In this document: positions 28,473 through 36,755 of the stretch, one piece after another
How the letters are laid out: each line of letters begins with the position of its first letter
Position numbering within the stretch: the first letter of the stretch is position 1
Assembly (NCBI GenBank): GCA_046594885.1
Contig: JBKJRD010000095.1
Span: forward strand, 6,405-70,404
Direction: 5' to 3'
Source: Methylotenera_A sp046594885
GTDB lineage: Bacteria > Pseudomonadota > Gammaproteobacteria > Burkholderiales > Methylophilaceae
DNA length: 64,000 nt
Notes under the pieces: model-generated
Databases searched by the model: none
What the model saw: the letters and a program-made list of their open reading frames with translations, nothing else
What the model was told of the DNA's origin: nothing
Position numbers and translations under genes: made by a program

Positions 28473-29102
28473 ATGAAGCAACTTTTACTTGATATCAAAC
28501 CTGCTGCGCATCCCACATTGCAAAATTTTGTGGTGGGGCGCAATGCAGAAGCGCTTAACAGCTTAGTGTTAACGATAAAAGGCAGAAAATCACCCCTTGG
28601 TTCTGGGCAATTTATTTATCTGTGGGGCGAATCTGGTTCTGGTAAAAGCCATTTATTGCAAGCTTGTAAATCTGTAGGCGCTCATGTGGTGGATGACGTG
28701 CATTTGCTCGACGAAGCTGCGCAAATAGATTTATTCAACCAATATAATCAGCGCAGAGAAGGTAACAAATGGATGATTACTGCAGGCCTGCACGCGCCCA
28801 CACAAATGGGTTTGCGTGATGATTTAGCCACGCGCTTGGCATGGGGTTTGGTGTATCAACTGCATCCGCTTAATGATAGTGAAAAAGCCACTGCGCTTAA
28901 GCAGCATGCATATGAGCGCGGCATGAAATTGCCCAATGAAGTGGTGGATTATTGCCTGCGCTATTTACGCCGCGATTTGCGCACATTAATGGCCACTTTA
29001 GATGCGTTGGATGAATGGTCGCTGACCATGCAAAAGCCAATTACAGTGCCAATGTTGCGTAACTTGTTGCAGCTTAATTTAGCCTTAAATGATGTACCGT
29101 AA
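28473..29102 (+). CDS. hda: DnaA regulatory inactivator Hda
   Basis: DnaA-like AAA+ protein (209 aa from ATG 28473) that with the sliding clamp stimulates ATP hydrolysis by DnaA after initiation. Walker A is GESGSGKSHLL, Walker B is VVDDVHLL, and the sensor and lid regions follow the DnaA pattern. The N terminus MKQLLLDIKPA contains the clamp-binding-like QLLLDI segment (Q-L-x-L-D/x). The frame also extends upstream into the permease gene but that start is implausible. Confidence 0.93.
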   Translation: MKQLLLDIKPAAHPTLQNFVVGRNAEALNSLVLTIKGRKSPLGSGQFIYLWGESGSGKSHLLQACKSVGAHVVDDVHLLDEAAQIDLFNQYNQRREGNKWMITAGLHAPTQMGLRDDLATRLAWGLVYQLHPLNDSEKATALKQHAYERGMKLPNEVVDYCLRYLRRDLRTLMATLDALDEWSLTMQKPITVPMLRNLLQLNLALNDVP

Positions 29103-29116
29103 TTAAGTTAAAATTT

Positions 29117-30766
29117 ATGTTAAGAATCACCGAAATTAAACTACCACTGGCCACATCTGCCAAAGAAGGCCATACCGATGCCGAAATTAGGGCGGCTATT
29201 ATTAAAAAACTGGCGATTAATACGGCCGATTTAGTGAGCTTTAGTATTTTTAAGCGCGGTACCGATGCGCGTAAATCGCATGCGATATTACTGGTTTATT
29301 CGTTAGATGTGGTGATTCATGGCGAGGCGAAAGTGTTAGCGAAACATGTTAAAGATGCGCATGTTAAAGTAACACCAGATAGCAATTATCAAACGGTAGT
29401 TAACCCTCAAAAACACCTCAAAAATCGCCCTGTTGTGATTGGTTTTGGCCCAGCAGGCATTTTTGCGGCTTTAATTTTGGCGCAGGCTGGCTTTAAACCG
29501 ATTGTATTAGAACGCGGCAAAGCGGTGCGAGAAAGAACCAAAGACACTTGGGATTTTTGGCGGAAAAATCAGTTAAATCCCGAATCAAACGTGCAGTTTG
29601 GTGAAGGCGGCGCGGGCACTTTTTCGGATGGTAAATTGTGGAGTCAGATTAAAGACCCCAAGCATTACGGCCGCAAAGTGTTGCAAGAGTTTGTCGCTGC
29701 AGGTGCGCCGCCCGAAATATTGTATTTAAGCCATCCGCATATTGGCACGTTTCGCTTGGTGGGCATGGTAGAAACCATGCGCAAAACGATTATCGCACTA
29801 GGCGGTGTGATTCGTTTTAATGCGCGCGTGGATGATATTGAAATTGAGAACAGCGCCATTCGTGGTGTGGTATTGGCTAATGGCGAGCACATTGCCAGTA
29901 ATCATGTGGTATTAGCGGTTGGTCACAGCGCACGCGATACGTTTGAAATGCTGCATCGCAAAGGTATTTTTGTAGAGGCCAAGCCTTTTTCAATCGGCTT
30001 TCGCATTGAGCATCCACAATCACTCATCGACAAAGCGCGCTATGGCAGCAGCTACAGTGAAGATTTAATTAATAAGCTTGGCGCTGCTGAATACAAGTTG
30101 GTGCATCACGCCAGCAATGGGCGCAGTGTGTATAGTTTTTGCATGTGTCCAGGCGGCACAGTGGTGGCAGCGGCATCTGAAGCAGGTTGCGTGGTTACTA
30201 ACGGTATGAGTCAATATAGCCGCACTGAGCGCAACGCCAACTCAGGCATTGTGGTAGGCATTACGCCAGAAGTCGATTTTGCTGGACACGCATTGGCTGG
30301 CATGGCGTTACAGCGCAAATTAGAAAGCCACGCTTATGTATTGGGTGGCAGCAACTATGCCGCCCCTGCGCAATTGATTGGCGATTTTTTAGCCAACAAA
30401 CCTTCACAACAATTTGGCCAAGTAGTGCCTTCTTATACACCTAGCGTGCATCTCACCAATTTAGAATCAAGCTTACCCGCCTTTGCAATTGAGTCGATTC
30501 GCGAAGCCATACCCGTATTTGCCAAGCAAATAAAAGGTTATGATTTAGCCGACGGCTTGTTAACTGGCGTAGAAACGCGCACCAGCAGCCCCATTCGTAT
30601 TAGGCGCGATGACGAAACACTGCAAAGCGTTAATACGAAAGGCTTATATCCGTGTGGAGAAGGTGCTGGCTATGCGGGTGGCATTTTATCAGCGGGAGTA
30701 GATGGCATTAAAATTGCCGAAGCGGTGATGTTAAGTATGGTCAACAATCAAGCTAGCCAGCGATGA
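29117..30766 (+). CDS. FAD-dependent oxidoreductase (COG2509-type)
   Basis: A 549-aa flavoprotein. Residues 1-95 form a small alpha/beta domain; the Rossmann FAD-binding motif VIGFGPAGIFAALILAQAG starts near residue 108, followed by the ERG end of the second strand. The conserved NVQFGEGGAGTFSDGKLWS segment and the late PCGEGAGYAGGILSAGVDG motif mark the uncharacterised-dehydrogenase family COG2509. Substrate is unknown. It is convergent with soxZ, overlapping it by 14 nt. Confidence 0.87.
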   Translation: MLRITEIKLPLATSAKEGHTDAEIRAAIIKKLAINTADLVSFSIFKRGTDARKSHAILLVYSLDVVIHGEAKVLAKHVKDAHVKVTPDSNYQTVVNPQKHLKNRPVVIGFGPAGIFAALILAQAGFKPIVLERGKAVRERTKDTWDFWRKNQLNPESNVQFGEGGAGTFSDGKLWSQIKDPKHYGRKVLQEFVAAGAPPEILYLSHPHIGTFRLVGMVETMRKTIIALGGVIRFNARVDDIEIENSAIRGVVLANGEHIASNHVVLAVGHSARDTFEMLHRKGIFVEAKPFSIGFRIEHPQSLIDKARYGSSYSEDLINKLGAAEYKLVHHASNGRSVYSFCMCPGGTVVAAASEAGCVVTNGMSQYSRTERNANSGIVVGITPEVDFAGHALAGMALQRKLESHAYVLGGSNYAAPAQLIGDFLANKPSQQFGQVVPSYTPSVHLTNLESSLPAFAIESIREAIPVFAKQIKGYDLADGLLTGVETRTSSPIRIRRDDETLQSVNTKGLYPCGEGAGYAGGILSAGVDGIKIAEAVMLSMVNNQASQR

Positions 30767-31067
30767 CTAATATTTCGCCCTCACCCGTTTTGCCTAAATT
30801 ATCTACCCAATTCACGCTAATTTTGTCGTCAACCTTGGCGCCTTTTAAATAAAATGTCAGATACGGGTTTTTAGAAATGCCTGTTCCCCATTGCATTTCT
30901 AGCACTACTTTATCGTTCAATTTTGCTGTTAACAATTGGATAAAATAAGCCGCAATCAACTCCCCTGCATCATTTTTTTTGCGCCCAGTTTCCATCGGAT
31001 GATTAATAATCATTTTGACTTCTGTGATATCGTTAACCAACTTGGCGCGCATTTTAATATTGTCCAT
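30753..31067 (-). CDS. soxZ: Thiosulfate-oxidation carrier subunit SoxZ
   Basis: SoxZ (104 aa), the immunoglobulin-like partner of the sulfur carrier SoxY in the periplasmic Sox system. Signature stretches are MRAKLVND.TEVKMIINHPMETGRKKD-like, AAYFIQLLTAK, and GTGISKNPYLTFYLKGAK. I start at ATG 31067, which has AAGGG 8 nt upstream and gives the standard N terminus. It follows soxY directly. No soxXAB or soxCD lies in the window. Confidence 0.92.
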   Translation of the reverse strand: MDNIKMRAKLVNDITEVKMIINHPMETGRKKNDAGELIAAYFIQLLTAKLNDKVVLEMQWGTGISKNPYLTFYLKGAKVDDKISVNWVDNLGKTGEGEILVIAG

Positions 31068-31077
31068 TTTTTTACCC

Positions 31078-31521
31078 TTAACCACAGCCGTTTTCTAGCA
31101 CCACCACGTTTTTAGCCGCGCTAAAATACTGGCTACCCGCTTTTACCACCACTTTTACATCTGCCGTTTCTGCCATTTTTATGCGTGTCACTAATTGCGG
31201 TAATGCGCCATTGCTAAAATTGAACTGCCCAATTAGTGCGGTAGGATTGTTTTCCACAAACAGCGTGATTGATTCTGTATTAGCGATGCGACTATGAATT
31301 TCTACTTGCACAATTGCGCCGTTTTCGGCTCGGTCTGGCGCGACGATATCAATATCTTTGCTGGGGATCACAACATCCATAGCCAAATTTTTAGCCGCTT
31401 CATCTAACTTAACCGCTTCAAACGCCCTATTATTCCAAGTTTGAGCTAAGGCTCGCATGGGCGAAACCATTATCACTGCTGCCATACCCAATAGCATGGT
31501 TAAAAAATTTCTGCGTTGCAT
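31078..31521 (-). CDS. soxY: Thiosulfate-oxidation carrier protein SoxY
   Basis: Periplasmic sulfur-carrier subunit (147 aa). The N terminus has a Tat-type signal (QRRNFLTMLLGMAAV, cleavage near ALAQ). The mature domain is an Ig-like beta sandwich that pairs with SoxZ. The carrier arm at the C terminus is ENGCG, where the canonical arm is GGCGG: the cysteine and one flanking Gly are kept, the first Gly is Asn and the terminal Gly is absent. It sits between an M48 peptidase gene (6 nt upstream) and soxZ. Confidence 0.9.
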   Translation of the reverse strand: MQRRNFLTMLLGMAAVIMVSPMRALAQTWNNRAFEAVKLDEAAKNLAMDVVIPSKDIDIVAPDRAENGAIVQVEIHSRIANTESITLFVENNPTALIGQFNFSNGALPQLVTRIKMAETADVKVVVKAGSQYFSAAKNVVVLENGCG

Positions 31522-31527
31522 ATTGTG

Positions 31528-33063
31528 TTAACTCTCTTTCTGGTTTGCCGCCTGCAATCGGCGCAATTCTTTTAATCGCGACTCAACTATCGATTGTTCA
31601 TAAAAATTACCATCGCTGGCTTTTGCAGCCAAATCAAACTGTTCAATGGCTTTAGTTAAATTATATTGGCGATAATAGGCCTCACCCTGCGCTTGAAAAC
31701 GCAACAAATCTTTGCCTTTTGCGGTGTGTGCTTTCGCCATTATTTCATAAAAGTAGGCATCCGCTGGGTAAAGTGCTTGCTTTTCGGCAATCAGCTCTAA
31801 GGCTTTATCCGGCTGACGAATCGCCAAAAAATGCTCTGCATAACCATAAATTAACGCGCGATGCTCTGGAAACAAACTGAGCGCTTTAGCATATTGTGCA
31901 GCGGCAGCTTGTGGATGATTGCGCGCCACTTCGATTTTAGCGGCCAAGTTTTCAAAAAAAGCGTGTCGTGGTGCATGCGTTCTCAGCCATTGTATTTGCA
32001 CATCGGCGCCAGTTAAGTCATTTTTGCGCAGCATGGCCACCGCCAAACCATAATGCTCTGCAGCCTCGTTGGCAAAGCGGCGCTCTCTAATATTTAGTTG
32101 AAACTGTTCTATCGCTGCTTGCGCCATGCCGTTGTTAGCACGCAGTTTTGCCTTCACCAAACCAAATTCAACACTGTCAGTCACTTGCTTATAGGGCATT
32201 GAATCCACGCGATTGGACATATCCGCGATACGCTCGACTGTGAGTGGGTGAGTGCGTAAAAAACTGGGTGCCGTGCCTTCTACAAAGCGGTTGCCACGCT
32301 GTAGTGTGGCAAAAAAAGCGGGCATTGCGCGCGTATCAAAACCTGCTGCATCTAAAATGGTTAATCCAACACGGTCGGCTTCGCGCTCATGCTCGCGAGA
32401 GTAATCTAGTTGTCGTGCCACACTTGAAGCAGTTGCCGTTGTTAAAGCCCCAGAAGCGAGCTCTGGATTGCTTCGTGATACCAGCAAAGCCAATGCAATG
32501 CCTGCAATATTTTTAAAAGTATCGTATTTTTGCGACGCTAACATGCGCGCTAAATGCCGCTGTGTCACATGACCAATTTCGTGCCCAAGCACGCTGGCCA
32601 TTTCTGATTCACTGTTTGAAGCTAATATTAACCCGGTGTGCATACCAATCACGCCGCCTGGCATGGCAAACGCGTTAATAGAATTGTCGCGCACCACAAA
32701 AAAATGAAATGTTTGCCGTTTGTCTGGGCTACTTTCTGCTAACTTTTGCCCAATCGCTTGCAAATAATCCGTGACTTCTACATCTTGCAACACCTCATCG
32801 CTCACCGCCACTTCACGCAAAATTTGCTCGCCTATACGTTGCTCATCTTGCGGGGTTAAAACCGTTTGTGCAATATCGCCCAAGTCTGGCAAATCGTTAT
32901 CTATATTGGGGCTTGGTAAGTTGGTATTTAATGGGCCGCGATTTAGATATGGCTTACCCGAAATCGCAGGCTCATCTGCAGCATCCGCAAACGCTGTTTG
33001 CGCAAACAGTAGCGTTACAATCGCAACGATTGGCATCATAAATAATAATTTAAACTGCATCAT
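31528..33063 (-). CDS. M48 family metalloprotease with TPR domain (BepA-like)
   Basis: Periplasmic zinc protease/chaperone of the BepA/YfgC type (511 aa). A signal peptide covers residues 1-26. The zinc motif HEIGH (VLGHEIGHVTQRH) lies near residue 160, with the third ligand in the E of YSREHEREAD. TPR-like helices fill about 300-500. BepA assists outer-membrane protein assembly and LptD maturation. Here it heads a leftward operon with soxY and soxZ and is divergent from moaC. Confidence 0.9.
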   Translation of the reverse strand: MMQFKLLFMMPIVAIVTLLFAQTAFADAADEPAISGKPYLNRGPLNTNLPSPNIDNDLPDLGDIAQTVLTPQDEQRIGEQILREVAVSDEVLQDVEVTDYLQAIGQKLAESSPDKRQTFHFFVVRDNSINAFAMPGGVIGMHTGLILASNSESEMASVLGHEIGHVTQRHLARMLASQKYDTFKNIAGIALALLVSRSNPELASGALTTATASSVARQLDYSREHEREADRVGLTILDAAGFDTRAMPAFFATLQRGNRFVEGTAPSFLRTHPLTVERIADMSNRVDSMPYKQVTDSVEFGLVKAKLRANNGMAQAAIEQFQLNIRERRFANEAAEHYGLAVAMLRKNDLTGADVQIQWLRTHAPRHAFFENLAAKIEVARNHPQAAAAQYAKALSLFPEHRALIYGYAEHFLAIRQPDKALELIAEKQALYPADAYFYEIMAKAHTAKGKDLLRFQAQGEAYYRQYNLTKAIEQFDLAAKASDGNFYEQSIVESRLKELRRLQAANQKES

Positions 33064-33187
33064 TGTTATGATAATGCTTTAAGTCGCTTAGTTCATGACA
33101 AAAGTTTGCGGCGCATGGTCATAATGGATGCTTCATGGCAAAATTTAAACCGCATCATTAACCTTAGAAAGTAATCTTGAGAATTCT

Positions 33188-33679
33188 ATGAGCCAACCTA
33201 AAAAAACCCTCACCCACTTTGATAACAGTGGCCAAGCACACATGGTTGACGTTGGTGACAAAGCCCTTACGCGCCGTGTTGCGATTGCTACTGGCAGCAT
33301 TAGCATGTTAGCCACAACCTTAACGCTTATTCAACAAGGCCATGCAAAAAAAGGCGATGTGCTAGGCATTGCGCGTATTGCGGCTATTCAAGCCAGTAAA
33401 AAAACCGCGGATTTAATTCCGCTATGCCATCCGATTTCGCTCACAAAAGTATCCGTTACATTTGAAATAAATACCGCGCAAAATAGTGTTAAATGTACGG
33501 CAATCTGCGAAACCACAGGCCAAACGGGTGTGGAAATGGAGGCTTTAACCGCAGTGAGCGTAGGCTTACTGACCATTTACGACATGTGTAAGGCCGTAGA
33601 CCGCGGTATGGCAATAGTTGAAATCAAATTAATAGAAAAACACGGTGGGAAATCTGGTCATTGGGTGATAAGCGGCTAA
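33188..33679 (+). CDS. moaC: Cyclic pyranopterin monophosphate synthase MoaC
   Basis: Second enzyme of molybdenum-cofactor synthesis: with MoaA it turns GTP into cyclic pyranopterin monophosphate (163 aa, normal size). Conserved motifs are TLTHFDNSGQAHMVDV, the LCHP of IPLCHPISLT, TGVEMEALTAV, and the catalytic region YDMCKAVD plus KHGGKSG. It supplies the cofactor needed by the PaoABC enzyme encoded at 52.8-56.6 kb. Confidence 0.95.
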   Translation: MSQPKKTLTHFDNSGQAHMVDVGDKALTRRVAIATGSISMLATTLTLIQQGHAKKGDVLGIARIAAIQASKKTADLIPLCHPISLTKVSVTFEINTAQNSVKCTAICETTGQTGVEMEALTAVSVGLLTIYDMCKAVDRGMAIVEIKLIEKHGGKSGHWVISG

Positions 33680-33715
33680 GCATGCCATACTTAACCACTC
33701 AAAAGACTTAAAAAA

Positions 33716-34558
33716 TTATTTACCGCCAATCAAGCTTTTAACTGCGCCCACTAAATCGCCAGGCATGATAACGATTTTACTATTATGAGAATCCGCAATT
33801 TTTTGCATTGAAGTAATATAGCGGTCACCCAATAAAAACATGGCCGAGGCGTTATTTTCTTTGACCGCTTCGGTAATAAATTTAATCGATTCTGCCGATG
33901 CTTTTGCTGCCACCATTTGTGCCTCTGCATCTTTGCGTGCCGCTTCTAAGCGCGCTTCTGCGTTTAAAATAAGCGATTGTTTTGCACCTTCTGCTTCTGT
34001 TACCACGGCCACACGTTCACGTTCTGCCGCGGCTTGGCGTTCCATCGCGTCTTGCATATTATTGGATGGTTTAATATCTTGAATTTCAACCGATTTAACC
34101 GTCAAACCCCAATCCAATGCTTCATCTGCGATGGCTAATTTCAGTTCGGTTTTAATCCGATCGCGCGAAGTTAACGCGTGATTAAGCTCCATGCCGCCAA
34201 TAATCGAGCGTAAATTGGTTTGCACCATATTACGCATCGCTTCACGGAAATTTTCAATGCCATATACGGCGCGCTCAATATTGCTGACTTTAATAAACGC
34301 CACCGCGTTGGCTAAAATCACTGCGTTATCCGCCGTAATCACTTCTTGCTGCGGAATTTCTAAAATAATGTCTTTGGTGGTGACTTTATAGCTGACTTTA
34401 GTGAAAACAGGGTTAATCACATGCAAGCCTGGGCTTAATACACCTGCAAATTTACCTAGTCTTTCTACTACCCATTCTTCGCCCTGCGGCACAATACGCA
34501 CGCCTTTAAAAATGGCAACTGCTACTAAAAAGATGAGTATTAAACTGAATTCGGTCAT
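33716..34558 (-). CDS. SPFH/band 7 family protein (QmcA/YbbK-like)
   Basis: A 280-aa stomatin/prohibitin-type protein: one N-terminal membrane helix (residues 4-20), the SPFH domain starting at VRIVPQGEEWVVERLGKF, and a coiled-coil helix rich in Ala, Glu and Arg (about 175-235). It lies 22 nt downstream of an NfeD gene, the conserved QmcA-NfeD pairing thought to organise membrane microdomains and affect membrane-protein quality control. The exact role here is inferred. Confidence 0.9.
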   Translation of the reverse strand: MTEFSLILIFLVAVAIFKGVRIVPQGEEWVVERLGKFAGVLSPGLHVINPVFTKVSYKVTTKDIILEIPQQEVITADNAVILANAVAFIKVSNIERAVYGIENFREAMRNMVQTNLRSIIGGMELNHALTSRDRIKTELKLAIADEALDWGLTVKSVEIQDIKPSNNMQDAMERQAAAERERVAVVTEAEGAKQSLILNAEARLEAARKDAEAQMVAAKASAESIKFITEAVKENNASAMFLLGDRYITSMQKIADSHNSKIVIMPGDLVGAVKSLIGGK

Positions 34559-34580
34559 GTGGATTTTCCTTAAAAATTAA

Positions 34581-35024
34581 CTAAATCGCTTGAATGCGTA
34601 ATGTATTGCCTTCTACTGCAACGACACGCGCTTGCGTGCCTTCTGTAATCGTTTCATTGGCAACAGCAGGCCATTCGCGGCTACCCATTAAGCCTTGCGT
34701 AAATTGTATTTTACCTGTTTGATCAGCGCTACAGGCTTCAACCACCGTGCCAATACGGCCAATTTCCTCGCCTTGCGCTTGACCCACCCGCGAATGTGTT
34801 TCAGTTTTTTTGTAATTCAACTTCCAAATGGCCAATGAGCCAATGGACAAGGCAGCAAAAATAGCAAACTGCACAGCAACTGGCATGGCGGGAAACAACC
34901 AAGTAGCAATGGCCACGCATAAGGCAGAAACACCAAACCAAAGCACATAAACCGTGCCAGTTGCCATTTCTATGGCTAATAATACCAAGCCAATCACACC
35001 CCACATCCACATTGCTTGCAGCAT
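34581..35024 (-). CDS. NfeD family membrane protein (YbbJ-like)
   Basis: A 147-aa protein with about three membrane helices (residues 5-75) and a C-terminal OB-fold-like soluble domain (GRIGTVVEACSADQTGKI...ARVVAVEGNTLRI). Short NfeD proteins of this kind act with SPFH proteins, and the SPFH gene follows directly, so the two are likely co-transcribed and physically associated. Confidence 0.88.
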   Translation of the reverse strand: MLQAMWMWGVIGLVLLAIEMATGTVYVLWFGVSALCVAIATWLFPAMPVAVQFAIFAALSIGSLAIWKLNYKKTETHSRVGQAQGEEIGRIGTVVEACSADQTGKIQFTQGLMGSREWPAVANETITEGTQARVVAVEGNTLRIQAI

Positions 35025-35162
35025 ATTGACACCCTCAATCAGTGTTAAGTTAAGTGGATAATGGTATCACTATTATTTTAAAAAAACCCTGTTTGTAACG
35101 GTTAACATGAACCTAATATTGGCTGCTAAGCTCCTATTCAACTCTACTTAACCATCAAAAAC

Positions 35163-36755
35163 ATGCAAAATCCTGTTCATATTGTCTGGTTTAAACGCGA
35201 TTTACGCATACAGGATCACGCACCACTTAATCGCGCTTGTGCTTCAGGCCACGTCTTGCCACTCTATTGCTGGGAGCCCAGCCAATGGTCTGGTGACGAT
35301 TATGTCGCGCAACATCAAGCGTTTATTGCCGAATGTTTAGTTGATCTGAAACAAGCCTTAACCAGCATTGGCTTGCCTTTAATGGTTTCTAACCTCGGCA
35401 TTGTTGAAACATTGCAAGGCATTAAAAACCAATCGCCCATTGCCGGGTTATATAGCCACGAGGAAACAGGCAATGGCGCTAGTTTTTTGGTGGATAAAGC
35501 CGTGGCCGATTGGTGCAAAGCACAGCAAATTAATTGGCAACAATCGCCACAAAATGGCGTGGTCAGGCGTTTAAAAAATCGCAACCATTGGAACAGCCAA
35601 TGGGAACAGCGCATGTGCGCGCCTATCATCACAACGCCAAATTCACTAGTTGCAGCGCCGCTCATCATCTTGCCATCAAGCAATATTGCACAAGCAAAAG
35701 GCCTTGATAAGCCTAAGCGCCAACGTGGTGGGCGCAGCAATGGATTATCTGTATTGAACAGTTTTTTAGATGGCCGCGCGGCCAAGTTTCGCGGCGGCAT
35801 TTCAAGCCCATTGACTGCTGTTACCGCTGGCTCGCGGCTTTCACCTTATTTAGCCTATGGCTGCCTTTCAATGCGCGAAGTGGTACAAGCCACGCGTGCG
35901 CGCAGAGAATGGGCGAATCAAATGCCACATCTTTTCCCTAAAAGTTTGAATAGTGGGCTTATTGGCTTTGAAAGCCGTTTGCACTGGCACTGCCATTTTA
36001 TGCAAAAGCTAGAATCAGAACCTGAAATGGAGTTTGAAAACCTGCACCACGCGCATGATGGCATGCGTGATGAAGCACTTTGTGATGTTGATTCGCAGCG
36101 CCATCTGGCTAGTTGGAGCAAAGGCGAAACTGGCTGGCCATTGGTGGACGCGTGCATGGCGATGCTGCGCGAAACAGGTTGGATTAATTTTCGCATGCGC
36201 GCCCTATTAATGAGCACGGCATCTTATTTATATTGGTTGCACTGGCGTCAATCTGGCCTGCATCTGGCGCGCGAATTTTTAGATTATGAACCTGGCATTC
36301 ACTGGGCACAAAGCCAAATGCAAAGCGGCACCACGGGCATTAATACCTTGCGTATTTACAGTCCAATTAAACAGGCGCAAGATCAAGACCCAACAGGCGC
36401 ATTTGTGCGGCATTGGTTACCTGCACTCAAAAATGTGCCCGATACTTGGATTTTTGAACCGTACTTAATGCCCAAAGCACAGCAAAAACAATATGGATGT
36501 GAGCTTGAAAAACACTATCCAGCGCCAATTGTTGATATCGCCATTGCGATGCGCGAAGCCAGAGCTAAAATTAAGCAGGTACGCCAACAGGCAGGCGCGC
36601 TTGATGAAACGCAAGCAATCATTCAAAAACATGCCTCGCGCAAAGGCATGCTGGGTAGTATTCGCGACGCAAATGGGCAAGCATTAGTCGTAAAAAAACG
36701 TCAAAAAAAGAGTACACTGATGAAACTAAAGCATTCACAACAAGAACTTTTTTAA
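35163..36755 (+). CDS. Cryptochrome/photolyase family protein with altered flavin pocket
   Basis: A 530-aa flavoprotein with the usual domain order. The N-terminal alpha/beta antenna-binding domain begins HIVWFKRDLRIQDHAPLN; the helical FAD domain includes LSPYLAYG (about residue 226), ETGWPLVDA and RIYSPIKQA. Gap-free comparison with remembered E. coli photolyase places F343 at Asn341, A347 at Met345, H380 at Asn378 and S384 at the flavin-proximal Trp382; W361 (Trp359) and D374 (Asp372) are kept. The protein may therefore be a diverged photolyase or a photoreceptor. Its stop shares one base with the start of the next gene (TAATG), so the two are translationally coupled. A basic tail (about 490-530) follows. 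Confidence 0.85.
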   Translation: MQNPVHIVWFKRDLRIQDHAPLNRACASGHVLPLYCWEPSQWSGDDYVAQHQAFIAECLVDLKQALTSIGLPLMVSNLGIVETLQGIKNQSPIAGLYSHEETGNGASFLVDKAVADWCKAQQINWQQSPQNGVVRRLKNRNHWNSQWEQRMCAPIITTPNSLVAAPLIILPSSNIAQAKGLDKPKRQRGGRSNGLSVLNSFLDGRAAKFRGGISSPLTAVTAGSRLSPYLAYGCLSMREVVQATRARREWANQMPHLFPKSLNSGLIGFESRLHWHCHFMQKLESEPEMEFENLHHAHDGMRDEALCDVDSQRHLASWSKGETGWPLVDACMAMLRETGWINFRMRALLMSTASYLYWLHWRQSGLHLAREFLDYEPGIHWAQSQMQSGTTGINTLRIYSPIKQAQDQDPTGAFVRHWLPALKNVPDTWIFEPYLMPKAQQKQYGCELEKHYPAPIVDIAIAMREARAKIKQVRQQAGALDETQAIIQKHASRKGMLGSIRDANGQALVVKKRQKKSTLMKLKHSQQELF

